Positions 27,727 through 35,980 of a stretch of 52,638 bases of DNA are shown here, in pieces. The DNA is from JAEUIG01 sp046349775. GTDB lineage: Bacteria; Planctomycetota; Planctomycetia; Planctomycetales; Planctomycetaceae. A model generated the notes under the pieces. It saw nothing but the letters and a program-made list of their open reading frames with translations. It ran no database searches and was not told the origin of the DNA. The position numbers were made by a program, and so were the translations under genes. Numbering within the stretch: position 1 is the first letter of the stretch; the number at the start of each line of letters is the position of its first letter. The stretch covers positions 1-52,638 of the forward strand of contig JAXMBS010000040.1 of NCBI GenBank assembly GCA_046349775.1, in the 5' to 3' direction.

Positions 27727-28025
27727 TCGTCCTCCGGCGGCAGCGGAATGGCGCCGGCGGCCGGAACACCTTTCCCTTCGCGAATGTACTGCGCGCGCTG
27801 TCGCGCATAATCTGCGGCCGTAATTGAGTCCTCGGCGGACTGCTGCTGACGTTGGGCGTCGTCGAAGTAGCGCTTCAGGTACGGGATGCACCAGCCGCAG
27901 CCGGTGCCGGCTCCAGCGCATTCGCTGATCTGGCTCGCGCGTTGCGGGCGGTAGACGCGAATGTGATTCACGATCTTCCGCTTCGTGACGTGAAAGCAGT
28001 AGCAGATGGTGTCGTCGGGAAGCAC
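27684..28025 (-). CDS. BFD-type [2Fe-2S] ferredoxin-like protein with repeat-coded tail
   Basis: About 113 residues. The first half is a bacterioferritin-associated-ferredoxin fold: ICYCFHVTKRKIVNHI followed by ASQISECAGAGTGCGWCIPYLK. Four Cys residues in the C-x-C and C-x2-C pattern should bind a [2Fe-2S] cluster. The start is uncertain. GTG 28025 gives a compact N-terminus; a TTG further upstream lies inside an octamer array and would add a repeat-coded leader. The second half is polar and probably disordered. Its last 15 residues are encoded by the octamer array and end with TAG at 27684. It probably serves iron or sulfur handling. The gene is bracketed by octamer arrays on both sides. Confidence 0.8.
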   Translation of the reverse strand: MLPDDTICYCFHVTKRKIVNHIRVYRPQRASQISECAGAGTGCGWCIPYLKRYFDDAQRQQQSAEDSITAADYARQRAQYIREGKGVPAAGAIPLPPEDEKQRSTGSKEQRET

Positions 28026-28051
28026 GGGAGAGTCGAGAGTGGAAAGACGAA

Positions 28052-28142
28052 CGGAGGGGCAGAGGTTCAAAGGTGCAGAGGGGCAAAGGGAGCATCAATC
28101 ATCGCCTTCCCTTTGCCCCTTTGAACCTCTGCCCCTTTGCAC
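28052..28142. repeat. Octamer word array upstream of the BFD-type gene
   Basis: The left arm at 28052-28091 is five 8-nt words (CAGAGGTT, CAAAGGTG and variants). The right arm at 28111-28142 is four complementary words (CTTTGCCC, CTCTGCCC and variants). The arms are nearly perfectly complementary around an AT-rich loop of about 20 bases. The right arm ends at the base before the stop codon of the squalene-cyclase-fold gene; the stop CTA/TAG is in phase as the next word. Confidence 0.8.
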
Positions 28143-29180
28143 CTACCGCTGATAAATCGGCAGCGCGCCTTTATCGAGCTGCAGGATGATCGCGCAGATG
28201 GCCGTCACGTAGACCGGGCCGACGTGCCCTTCGGTCCAGGAGCCGTTCGCCGATTGCGTGATCAGGAGCTGCTTGCTGATGTCGCGGAAGTACTTGGGCC
28301 AGTCCGCTTCGTGGCGGTACATCACCTGCGAATAGTACAGGTGCATGTAATGCCAGTGGCCGAAGTGCTGCGCCTGGCCGCCGGCCGCGGCGTTCGGCCA
28401 GATGTTCTTGCGGCAGTATTCGAGCATCAGCTTCACGTCGTTGGAGCCGTCGTACTCGCCGGCGCTGTACATCGAGGCCACGGCGGCCGCAGTGATCGGC
28501 GGGCGGTCGCCGCCGCCGCGGATGCTGTACTCCACGCCGCCGTTGTCGGCCATGCATTCGTGGATGTAGTCCTTGGCGCGGTCGATCACCTCGCCGGGGA
28601 CGACGATCCCCGCGTTGCGGCAGGCGCGGAGGCCCTGGACCTGGGTCACGCACGTGGAGCCTTCGTCGAAATCGTTGCCATCCTTGGCGGAGACGTAACC
28701 CCAGCCTCCTCGGGTGGTTTGCGCCTGCACGCTGAAGGCGACCGCCTTCGTGAGCACTTCGTGGAGCCGGCGGCGGCGGAGGTTGTCCTCCTCTTCGCCG
28801 AAGACCTGCGACAGGAACACCATCGAAAACCCGTGGCCGTACGTGTAGTGATAGTCGTCCTGGTAGCCAATCAGGCCGTTCGGCTGAGCGACGTCGAGGA
28901 GATAGTCGACGGCCTTGGCGATGTTGCCGGAGTACTTGCCGCGCATCGTTGTCGAGCCTTCGGCCGAAAGCGCGATCCCCGCCAGGGCCGTCATCGCTAC
29001 GCGGTACTGCCCGCCGTTGGCTTCCCAGTACCCCTGCCGCCGCTGCTCGCGCGCGAGGAACTCCAGCGCCTTGGAGACGGAGGTGTCGAGCTTCGGATCG
29101 CGTTCGGCGGCCGAGGCCAGGCTGGCACACAGAACCGGCACAATCGCGAGAAGTCGTCGGAACCGCGAGTTGTGCATCAT
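28143..29180 (-). CDS. Secreted squalene-cyclase/prenyltransferase-fold protein
   Basis: 345 residues from the ATG pair at 29180. A signal peptide (SRFRRLLAIVPVLCASLASA) is followed by alpha/alpha-barrel repeats of the terpene-cyclase and prenyltransferase-beta type. Examples are ALEFLAREQRRQGYWEANGG, AVDYLLDVAQPNGLIGYQDD, RGGWGYVSAKDG and LLITQSANGSWTEGHVGPVY. The aspartate catalytic motif of real squalene cyclases (DxDD) is not seen, and the protein is exported, so a non-catalytic or carbohydrate-binding role is more likely than hopene synthesis. Proteins like this are common in planctomycetes and have no assigned function. Confidence 0.82.
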   Translation of the reverse strand: MMHNSRFRRLLAIVPVLCASLASAAERDPKLDTSVSKALEFLAREQRRQGYWEANGGQYRVAMTALAGIALSAEGSTTMRGKYSGNIAKAVDYLLDVAQPNGLIGYQDDYHYTYGHGFSMVFLSQVFGEEEDNLRRRRLHEVLTKAVAFSVQAQTTRGGWGYVSAKDGNDFDEGSTCVTQVQGLRACRNAGIVVPGEVIDRAKDYIHECMADNGGVEYSIRGGGDRPPITAAAVASMYSAGEYDGSNDVKLMLEYCRKNIWPNAAAGGQAQHFGHWHYMHLYYSQVMYRHEADWPKYFRDISKQLLITQSANGSWTEGHVGPVYVTAICAIILQLDKGALPIYQR

Positions 29181-29186
29181 CGGCAA

Positions 29187-29748
29187 GCGTCCTGTTTACG
29201 GCACGTACGGCCGAGCGTCCTCGTTGTGCAGGACTGCTCCCGGGTTGGAATCGCCCGGCGACAATTACGAGCGCCGTGGGGTATCCGGCATCGCCGCACC
29301 TGCCGCTAGGCTAGTCCGCCGGGGAACTTGCGGCAAGACGACTCGCCAAAGAGTGGCAAAGCGACAGAAGGTCAAAGGTGGGAGGGGACAGGGAGTTACG
29401 TCTGTTCGCACGCGGCGGATGATTCAAAGATGACCTGAGCGCAGCCGCACCAGGGCCACTTTGCAACGAGCGTATCCGCACTGCGGGTTGTGCGGTCATG
29501 TCGCGGAGCGTCCGCATGTCAAACCGCAAGCTCTGTCAAAACTTCCCAAAGTGCGCAGGGGGCCGCCGCTATCTTTTCTCACCAACACGCATCGTCGGAT
29601 TTGGATTGCAACATGTGAGCATTTTGCGGCCGGTTTTCATTTGCCTGTGTGCACCGGTCGTGACAGCATCAATGCTCAGTCCGGACTTGCGGGAGTTTCC
29701 GGTCAGACACACGACGACACCGCCGAGAGAGAACCAGGAGCACTGACC
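29187..29748. other. Long intergenic region before the YTV gene, with an octamer array
   Basis: 562 bases without a convincing gene. A G-rich stretch at 29358-29389 reads as four 8-nt words of the AAAGCGAC/AAAGGTGG type, so it belongs to the octamer class, but I see only one arm. The in-frame extension upstream of the YTV start (from 29461) is not protein-like. The YTV gene promoter should lie here; I see no clear boxes. Confidence 0.5.
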
Positions 29749-31182
29749 ATGAGACCCGTTATCACTGCTGCCATGGCCGGACTGGCGTGGCTGGCAGCCG
29801 CCGCGCCCACGCAAGCCAACTGGGGCTGCGGCGCCGCCGGCTACAGCTGCTGTCCGACACAGAGCTGCGCGCCGACGGCATGCTATTCGTCCTGCCAGGT
29901 GCAGCGCGAGACCTGCTACCGCACCGTGTACGACACGGTCTACGAACCGGAGCAGGTGACATGCAGCCGCACCGTCTACGACACCGTCTACGAAGACGTG
30001 CCGCAGACGTGCTACAAGACCGTCGTCGAGACGGCCGAGCGCGAAGTGCAGTACCAGGTGCAGAAGCCCGTCGTCGAGACCAGCTACCGCGAGCAGACCT
30101 ACACCGTGCAGAAACCGGTGTACGAGACCGCCTATCGCGAGTGCAGCTACCAGGTCGCGCGGCCGGTCTGGACGGAATGCGAACAGGAGTATCGCCGCAC
30201 TGTCTACCGCCAGGTGAACGAGACGATCAATCGCGAATGCCGGCGCACCGTCATGCGTCAGCAGATGGAGACGATCAATCAGGAACGTTGCTATACGGTC
30301 ATGCAGCCGGTGACGACCTATCGCACCGTCCGCCGAATGTCCGGACAATGGACAACCCAGCAGGTCTATCAGCCCGGGCCGGTGGTGCCGCGCTGGACGT
30401 GCGATGCATGCGGCCGGCCGCAGTTGTGCATGGTGCAGTGCCCGGGATTCACGACCTGTCGTCGGCAGTGGTGCCCGCAAGTGGTCGAGTGCCAGGTTCC
30501 GTGCACGACCTACTGCCCGCGAGTCGTGAAGCAGGTTTGCCCGATCCAGGTCTGCCGCATCGTGCCGGAGGTGGTCGTCGAGAACGTTCCGGTGCAGGTC
30601 TGCCGCGTCGTTCCGGAAGTGGTCTGCGAAAAGCGGCCGATCCGCACCTGCCAGTGGGTGCGTGAGACGAAGGTCCAGCAGATTCCGTATCAGGTCTGCC
30701 GGATGGAGTGCGAGACGCGGACCTGCCAGATTCCGGTCTGCACACAGAAGATGATCTGCGAGACCCGCACCTGCAAGGTGCCGCACTGTGTCTCAAAACA
30801 GGTGGCCTATACCGTGACTCACAAGGTGGCGAAGTGCGTCGCCCGTGAAGAGCCGTACACGATGACCCGGATGGTGGCCCGCTGCGTGCAGCGGCAGGTG
30901 CCATACGAGGTCTGCCGGCTGGTACCGACCGAAGTCTGCTGCAACGACGGCTCGTGCTCGTCGGGCGGGAGCTGTGCCTCCTGCGGCGTGTCGACTCCGG
31001 GCGAACTGTCGGGCGAACAGCAGAACGTCCGAAGCCGGCCGAAGCTCTGCCGGGCGCCCGGGGAGGAAGTGAAGGTCGAGACCCGCAAGGAATCCGGAGC
31101 CGGGACAGGGGTGGGAACTGAGGCTCCGGCGGCGAGTGATGCCCGAAGCCGGGTGAAACCGAATCGGCCGCTTGGCCGGTGA
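29749..31182 (+). CDS. Cys-rich YTV-type planctomycete cell-wall protein
   Basis: 477 residues, exported. ATG 29749 follows AGGAG and begins a signal peptide (MRPVITAAMAGLAWLAAAAP, cleaved near TQA). The mature protein is a long string of degenerate repeats of about 15-20 residues built on Y-x-V and C-x-x-V. Examples are CYRTVYDTVYEPEQVTC, YQVQKPVVETSYREQTYTV and CYTVMQPVTTYRTVRR. Later come Cys-dense repeats such as VCRVVPEVVCEKRP and CETRTCKVPHC. Several dozen Cys residues suggest heavy disulfide cross-linking. YTV-domain proteins have been reported from the insoluble cell wall of Rhodopirellula baltica. A strong Rho-independent terminator follows, consistent with a highly expressed single-gene transcript. 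Confidence 0.88.
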   Translation: MRPVITAAMAGLAWLAAAAPTQANWGCGAAGYSCCPTQSCAPTACYSSCQVQRETCYRTVYDTVYEPEQVTCSRTVYDTVYEDVPQTCYKTVVETAEREVQYQVQKPVVETSYREQTYTVQKPVYETAYRECSYQVARPVWTECEQEYRRTVYRQVNETINRECRRTVMRQQMETINQERCYTVMQPVTTYRTVRRMSGQWTTQQVYQPGPVVPRWTCDACGRPQLCMVQCPGFTTCRRQWCPQVVECQVPCTTYCPRVVKQVCPIQVCRIVPEVVVENVPVQVCRVVPEVVCEKRPIRTCQWVRETKVQQIPYQVCRMECETRTCQIPVCTQKMICETRTCKVPHCVSKQVAYTVTHKVAKCVAREEPYTMTRMVARCVQRQVPYEVCRLVPTEVCCNDGSCSSGGSCASCGVSTPGELSGEQQNVRSRPKLCRAPGEEVKVETRKESGAGTGVGTEAPAASDARSRVKPNRPLGR

Positions 31183-31275
31183 ACAGCCGACCGTGGCCCC
31201 GGCAGAGGGCGGCCCGGCCCTGGTGGCGGGTAAGAACGACGCCTGAAAACTTCGGGAAGGGGTGGGGCTCTGCAG

Positions 31276-31304
31276 CGGCCGGCGAGACATCGCCGGCCGT
31301 TTTT
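31276..31304 (+). terminator. Rho-independent terminator of the YTV gene
   Basis: A perfect 10-bp stem, CGGCCGGCGA (31276-31285), with loop GACA and TCGCCGGCCG (31290-31299), followed by TTTTT. It lies about 95 bases past the YTV stop. Confidence 0.88.
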
Positions 31305-31402
31305 GCGCGTTGACAGGTGCCAAGGGCTTTGCCCATGTATTCCCAGTCGACTCACACAATTGCCATCGCGCCCCTTGGAAGCCAGTAGCGCGCCCCTATG
31401 CT

Positions 31403-32109
31403 TCAGGCGGTCCATAGGTCGGTCAGGGAGCGGATCGAGTCGGCGCTCGCGCCGGTGCGGTCCAGATGCACGGCCCGGATGCCGAGGCGGCGCGGTGCGG
31501 CGACGTCGTTCTCAAAGTCGTCACCGACGAACAGCATCTGCTCGGGCGCGCAGTTGCACGCCTTCAGCAGCGCATGAAAGAATTCCGCCTGCGGCTTGCG
31601 GGCGCCCGACTTCCGACGAAATGACGCGCTCTCGATCTGCGACAGCGGCGCGTGTCCCTCGCACAGGGGATGCAGCCTTGCGTCGAAGTTGGGCGATCGC
31701 CAGCCGATGGCCGCGGCGCTGCTGCAGCTCGGCGAGGAATACCTTCGACGTCGGCAAGCCGCCCGCCGTCGGCCGCGCGAGGGTATTGCGAACAACTCCT
31801 CGAAGCAGGCCTCCGCGTCGCGGACGTCGGGCAATACGTCGCCAACGACGCTCCGCCAGAACCGGCATGCGCGTTCCTCTCCGTCCTGCACGGCTGCCGC
31901 AGCGCTTCGGCGATGTTGGTATCGAGGTCCTGCGGATCAACTGCTGATCGGCTGGCAAATGCAGCGCCGCGAGCGGTGCAGGACTTCCTCGGGCGGGCGG
32001 CCGAACCATGCGCTGGCCCAATCCGGTAATACGCGAGATGGACCGGGGGATCGGCGAACAGAAGCGTGCCGACGGCGTCGAAGGCAATCCACAGCGGTTC
32101 AGCAGGCAT
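31403..32109 (-). CDS. HAD-superfamily hydrolase (REG-2/HDHD3-like), frame-disrupted as read
   Basis: Probable phosphatase-type haloacid dehalogenase fold enzyme of about 235 codons. ATG 32109 opens with PLWIAFDAVGTLLFADPPV, which is motif I with the nucleophile Asp in FDAVGT. The frame then changes at about 32000. The middle (tetrahelical cap) is spread over two other frames. The last third, read in the frame ending at 31403, has KPQAEFFHALLKACNC and motif IV FVGDDFENDVAAPRRLGI with both acidic residues, then AVHLDR. The catalytic residues are therefore all encoded. Three or more indels are needed to join the parts. The substrate is unknown. Confidence 0.72.
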
Positions 32110-32242
32110 GAATGTCGTCGAAGCGGGTAATGAGTCGCACGGCTCAAAAGTAGCCGTGCAGCGCAGGCGCTACAAAGTGCCGCCCTCAGACGGAACAGAC
32201 TCGATGGACGTTCGGCCGCCCGAAGGCAGGACTCAACGCTAC

Positions 32243-32277
32243 AAAAAAACACGCCCTCCCGCAAGGCGAAAGGCGTG
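32243..32277 (-). terminator. Rho-independent terminator of the Gly/Tyr-rich gene
   Basis: Read on the minus strand: CACGCC, a hinge containing CCTTGCGGG, then GGCGTG, followed by seven T (plus-strand A-run 32243-32249). It sits about 30 bases past the stop of the minus-strand gene at 32309. Confidence 0.8.
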
Positions 32278-32308
32278 GTGATGGTTCCAGAACTCAGCGA
32301 GCCGCCGC

Positions 32309-32916
32309 TTACCAGTAATACCCCGGCGAGTAGCCGCCGTAGTAGTACGAGCTCGGTCCGTAGTAACAACTGCGGCAGCCCCCCATGTATCCGCCGTAGG
32401 CCGCTCCGTATGCACCGGCAGAGAACTGATGTAGCTGCCGTAGTAATACGGATTCGTGTAGTAGTACGGCGCGCCGTAAACAGCGCCGGTGTGGTAGTAC
32501 GTCGCGCCGTAGATGGGAGAACTGTAGGTCACCAGCGGCGCCGACGTGTAGTACGGATACGCCATGTAGCCGTACGGCCGGTAGTAGCTGGAGTAGTAGT
32601 AATTGCCATAGCCACCATAGGGATAACCGCCGTAGCCCATGCCCCACGGCTGATAGCCGAGGGAGTAGTAGCCGGGGTAGCCGCCGTAGTAGCCCCCGCC
32701 ATAGTAGCTGCCGCCGTAGAACCCGCCGCCGAAGCCCCAGCCGCCGTACCAGCCGTGGCCCCAGCCCACGGTCTTCACCGGCGTGGCCGACTGATGCCCC
32801 ACCGTCGTCCGCACCGCCGGCGTCACACGCAGCGGCTCGCCGCCGTGTGCCGCGCTCCATAGCCCGATGACAGCCAAACCTGACAACAGCGTCCGAACCA
32901 GGTTACATCGCTGCAT
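32309..32916 (-). CDS. Secreted Gly/Tyr-rich low-complexity protein, one frame break as read
   Basis: About 202 residues. A signal peptide (LVRTLLSGLAVIGLWSAAHG) is followed by a basic linker and then a region made almost only of Gly, Tyr, Pro and Ser in GGYYGG, YYGG and GYPYGGYG units. The frame beginning at ATG 32916 loses this composition at about 32430. The neighbouring frame continues it as GAYGAAYGGYMGG and ends SPGYYW with TAA at 32309, so one indel is involved. Composition resembles structural or adhesive surface proteins. No enzymatic domain is seen. It ends at a strong terminator. Confidence 0.72.
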
Positions 32917-33248
32917 CGCCTCTCCCCCTGCTGCTGCCGAGCGGCGGCCGGCACTGCGTCCCGCAGCGTGCGCGCTCGTTGGAAGTCCGACGGCAACCCT
33001 CCTCCGTCCAGAACGATGCTACGCCCGCGCAAAGAGCAACGTCAAGCAGCGACCGCAGAAAGCAGCCTGTGTCGCGAAAATACCGGGCGTCGCAACGGTC
33101 TGTAGTGCGGAGACCGTGGCTGCCGCAAGGAGCGCCCGTGACATGTCTTCCGGGCGGCAGCGGCTGGACCGGAGGGCAACTTCGGCGTGGTGCGAGGTAA
33201 CCCGGCCAAACCCCGGCCACTGACCGCTTCAAATGTAGCGAAAAAAAC
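32917..33248. other. Intergenic region upstream of the Gly/Tyr-rich gene
   Basis: 332 bases. No ORF with protein-like composition was found on either strand. It should hold the promoter of the minus-strand Gly/Tyr-rich gene and the 3' end of the M14-like gene. A run of seven A (33241-33247) is a T-run just after the M14-like stop on the minus strand. Confidence 0.4.
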
Positions 33249-34424
33249 TCACTGGGGTGCGTGCGCTTCGCCTTGCAGATATCGGGCGAGCGCATTGGCC
33301 AGATCGGCACCGAACTGTCTCGCGCCTGCGACCGTCACCTCCGCCTCGCCGACCGTTGCATACGGCGTCTCCAAGGTCGCCACGATCCGCACTCCCGGCA
33401 ACCCTTCCGCCCAGTGCATGAAGCTTTGCACGCCTTCGTACGTCGCGGCGACATTCCAACCCCGACCAAACGGCAAGTCACGCGTGGCATCGTACCGCAG
33501 CGGACCGGACTGCACCGCCTGCAAGCTGGCGCACAGCTTCGCTGTTCCTCTGCGATCGCTGCCGTCGGCCCGGTCGCTATGTAGATACGCCGTCTCCTGC
33601 TGGGACGGGCAATGCAGGTCAACCTCGATATCGACCGGTAGCGGATTGTCGCGCTGCTGCGGGCCTGCGTCTCGGCATAGAGGCTCTGTTCGCCATAATC
33701 GAGCCAGTGATCGTGCGGCGCGCGGAGCTTGCCCTGATCGCCCTCCTCGACACCGTCCGCATCCATGAACGGCACGGCAATCAATTCGACATGCTCGCGG
33801 AGCCACGCTCCATCCTCATCATCGTCCGCGAGGAGGCTTCAGCCATCGAGCCTTCCGCGACGTAGCTGGCGATTGATTCGCACGCATGGTGCCGACGAGG
33901 TGATCAGCACGCGAATGCTCGGCGTTGCCATCCACGCGACCCACGCAGCAGCGGCACATCCCGACCTTCCTCGGTCTGCGTCAGCGTGTCGGCAGCGACG
34001 TGCAGATTGCCTTGCTGCGAACGTACCCACTCCGTCAGGTTCTCCGACGTGTACGGAATCGCGAACGCCAGTCGCGTTTCAGTTTCTGTCTCTCCGATGG
34101 TGCATGTGACGCTGTCGTCCCGGCACGCGGCGAGCCCCAACCAGTTCCTGGTGGCCTCCGTCGCGGCTGATCGCCGGTCCGCGCGGGCGAAGACGTTCCC
34201 CTCCGTAAGAGTGAAACGTCAGTGTCCGCCCGGCAGCTCCCCGCGCCCCGCAGGTTCCAATAGAACCAGAATCGCGGCGTGTCTCGCGGGTCCTGGTGCA
34301 CCCAGACGTCGTCCCCGTCGATCCGCTTGACGACGATATTGCCGCCGGGAAATCGGCGTCGATTTGCGGCGTCATCGGCCGCGGCGGCGGCGATCAAGAG
34401 CGCGAGCGATAGAGAGATTCTCAT
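33249..34424 (-). pseudogene. M14-family zinc carboxypeptidase-like protein, frame-broken as read
   Basis: About 390 codons on the minus strand in three frames. ATG 34424 starts a signal peptide (MRISLSLALLIAAAAA). It is followed by FPGGNIVVKRIDGDDVWVHQ and PRDTPRFWFYWNLRGAG, the beta-sandwich that precedes the peptidase in cytosolic-carboxypeptidase-like M14 members. Later frames give AFAIPYTSENLTEWV and the zinc motif H-x-x-E in ARHHACESIASYVAEG. AVPFMDADGVEEGDQGK, the third zinc His in VDLHCPSQQE, and the likely catalytic Glu in VATLETPYA follow. All metal and catalytic residues are therefore encoded. Five or more indels separate the parts. Either the assembly is poor here or the gene is decaying. 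It lies 69 bases after the ketosynthase-like gene on the same strand. Confidence 0.68.
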
Positions 34425-34493
34425 GGCAATGCACGCCGGATTGTCGCATATGCGAAATCGGTGCGGCACGCACGATGACCACCTTAATCGCCG

Positions 34494-35801
34494 TCACTCT
34501 CCCCGCACGATCACCACGCTCGCCTGGCCGATCCGCGTAAAGTTCACGTTCATCACGACCTTGTTGTCGGTCGGCAGCAGCTTGTCGCGGACAACATTCA
34601 GTCCGCAGGCCGGATCCGGCTCGGTGGTGTTGATCGTGAACGGGATGGTCCCCTGTTGCGGGGCGAGGAGCGACGCGGCCAGTTCCAGCGCTCCGTCGCC
34701 GGCGCCGGAATTGCCCCAGAAGCCCTTGAGGCCACAGACCGGGACTTTGCGGGCGTAGTCGCCGAAGACGTCGTGGATCGCCTGCGCCTCTTCCAGGTCG
34801 CTGACCTTCCCGCCGAGTCCGTGCGCGGTGTGTCCGATGTCGGTCGGCTGGAGACCGGCCATGCGGAGAACGCCTTCGCATCGCGTTCGCCACGCACTTG
34901 CGGATGTCTGGCCGGCCGGTCTTGTCCGCCACGGCCGATGACCCGGCTCCGAGGATCGTCCCCAGCACCTGTGCTCCGCGGCCGCGGGCGTGCTGTTCTT
35001 CTTCCAGGATCAGTGTGCACGAGCCTTCACCCAGCGCCGTGCCGCAGCGCTTCACGTCGAACGGCTTGACGCAGTGCAGCGGATCGTCCGCCTCGGACGC
35101 GAACTCGTGCCAGAGCAGCGTGTGCACCGCCTTGACCGGGTGGACGCGTGCGCCGGTGGCTCCGGCGATCATGACGTCCGCCCAGCCGCGGGTGATGATG
35201 GCCGCGGCCTCACGCAGCGCGAGGTTCGCGCTCGCGTCTTCCAGTGTCAACGAGTTGTTCGGTCCGCGCATCGGCGTTGATGCCGATGTGGCACGCCGGC
35301 ATGTTCGGGAGGTACTTGAGGAGCCACAGCGGCTCCATGTCTACCCCAGCCCTCGGTGCCCCACTTCTCGAAGATGAACTTGTGCTGCTCGTTGACGCAG
35401 GCCTGGTTCGGATCGGTCAGCGTCTCCGGCGGCGTGAGCATCAGGTTCGCGCCGAACTCGACGCCCATCCGCTCGTGATTGATCTGGTCCAGCGGCAGCT
35501 GGGAGTCGTCGATGGCCAGCGCGGCCGACGCGACGCCGAGCTGGATGTCGCGGCACATCACCTTGATACTCTTGCGCTGCGCCTTGAGATAGATCTTCTT
35601 GGCGGATTCGTCGGTGAAGTCTTTGATTTCGCCCGCGACGCCGCCGGGGATGATGGAGCAATCGAACATTGTGACCGGCGCGATCCCGCTGCGCCCGGAC
35701 TGCAGGCTGCTCCAGAACGCCTCCCGGCCGATGCCGATGGGGCTGATGATCCCCAGGCCGGTAATCGCGACACGGCGGGGGGAGGTTGAGGAACTGCTCA
35801 T
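34494..35801 (-). CDS. Ketosynthase-like protein lacking the catalytic Cys (chain-length-factor-like), frame-disrupted as read
   Basis: Thiolase-fold protein of about 435 codons related to FabF. The N-terminus is normal (RRVAITGLGIISPIGIGREA). After a break near 35330 it reads LWLLKYLPNMPACHIGINAD. A one-base deletion at about 35270 leads into GPNNSLTLEDASANLALREA, followed by WADVMIAGATGARVHP. In FabF the tenth residue of this block (counting G as 1) is the nucleophile Cys; here it is Asp. The first His region is kept as HTAHGLGG. The second, normally KSxxGH, reads KGFWGN, so that His is lost. The C-terminus is NVNFTRIGQASVVIVRGE. This pattern is that of a KS-beta or chain-length factor, which pairs with an active ketosynthase; the intact fabF upstream is the candidate partner. 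Confidence 0.78.
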
Positions 35802-35812
35802 CGCAGTGGGAA

Positions 35813-35975
35813 GGGAATAGGGAACAGGGAATAGGGAATAGCGAAGGATTCAGGATTCAGGATTCGGGATTCAGAGATTTGAAAGCCGAATCGAACGTGT
35901 TAATCGGGCGCCAGTGCATGCTGGGCATGCGAATCAGTCCCCTGAATCCTGACCCCCGAATCCTGAATCCTCCCT
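35813..35975. repeat. Heptamer word array between fabF and the ketosynthase-like gene
   Basis: The left arm at 35813-35875 is nine consecutive 7-nt words: GGGAATA-type words that change over into ATTCAGG-type words. The right arm at 35941-35975 is five words of the complementary CCTGAAT type. The ATTCAGG part can pair with the right arm. It fills most of the 179-base gap between the two ketosynthase genes, close to the start codon of the second. Confidence 0.82.
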
Positions 35976-35980
35976 CTAAG

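Noticed and set aside
28143..29180. Squalene-hopene cyclase
   Set aside because: The fold is similar, but the DxDD motif is not seen and the protein is exported; I call only the fold.
28137..29309. 390-codon plus-strand ORF opposite the squalene-cyclase-fold gene
   Set aside because: No signal, start site or domain; mirror of a well-supported minus-strand gene.
29461..29748. N-terminal extension of the YTV gene
   Set aside because: Not protein-like, and the ATG at 29749 has a good ribosome site and signal peptide.
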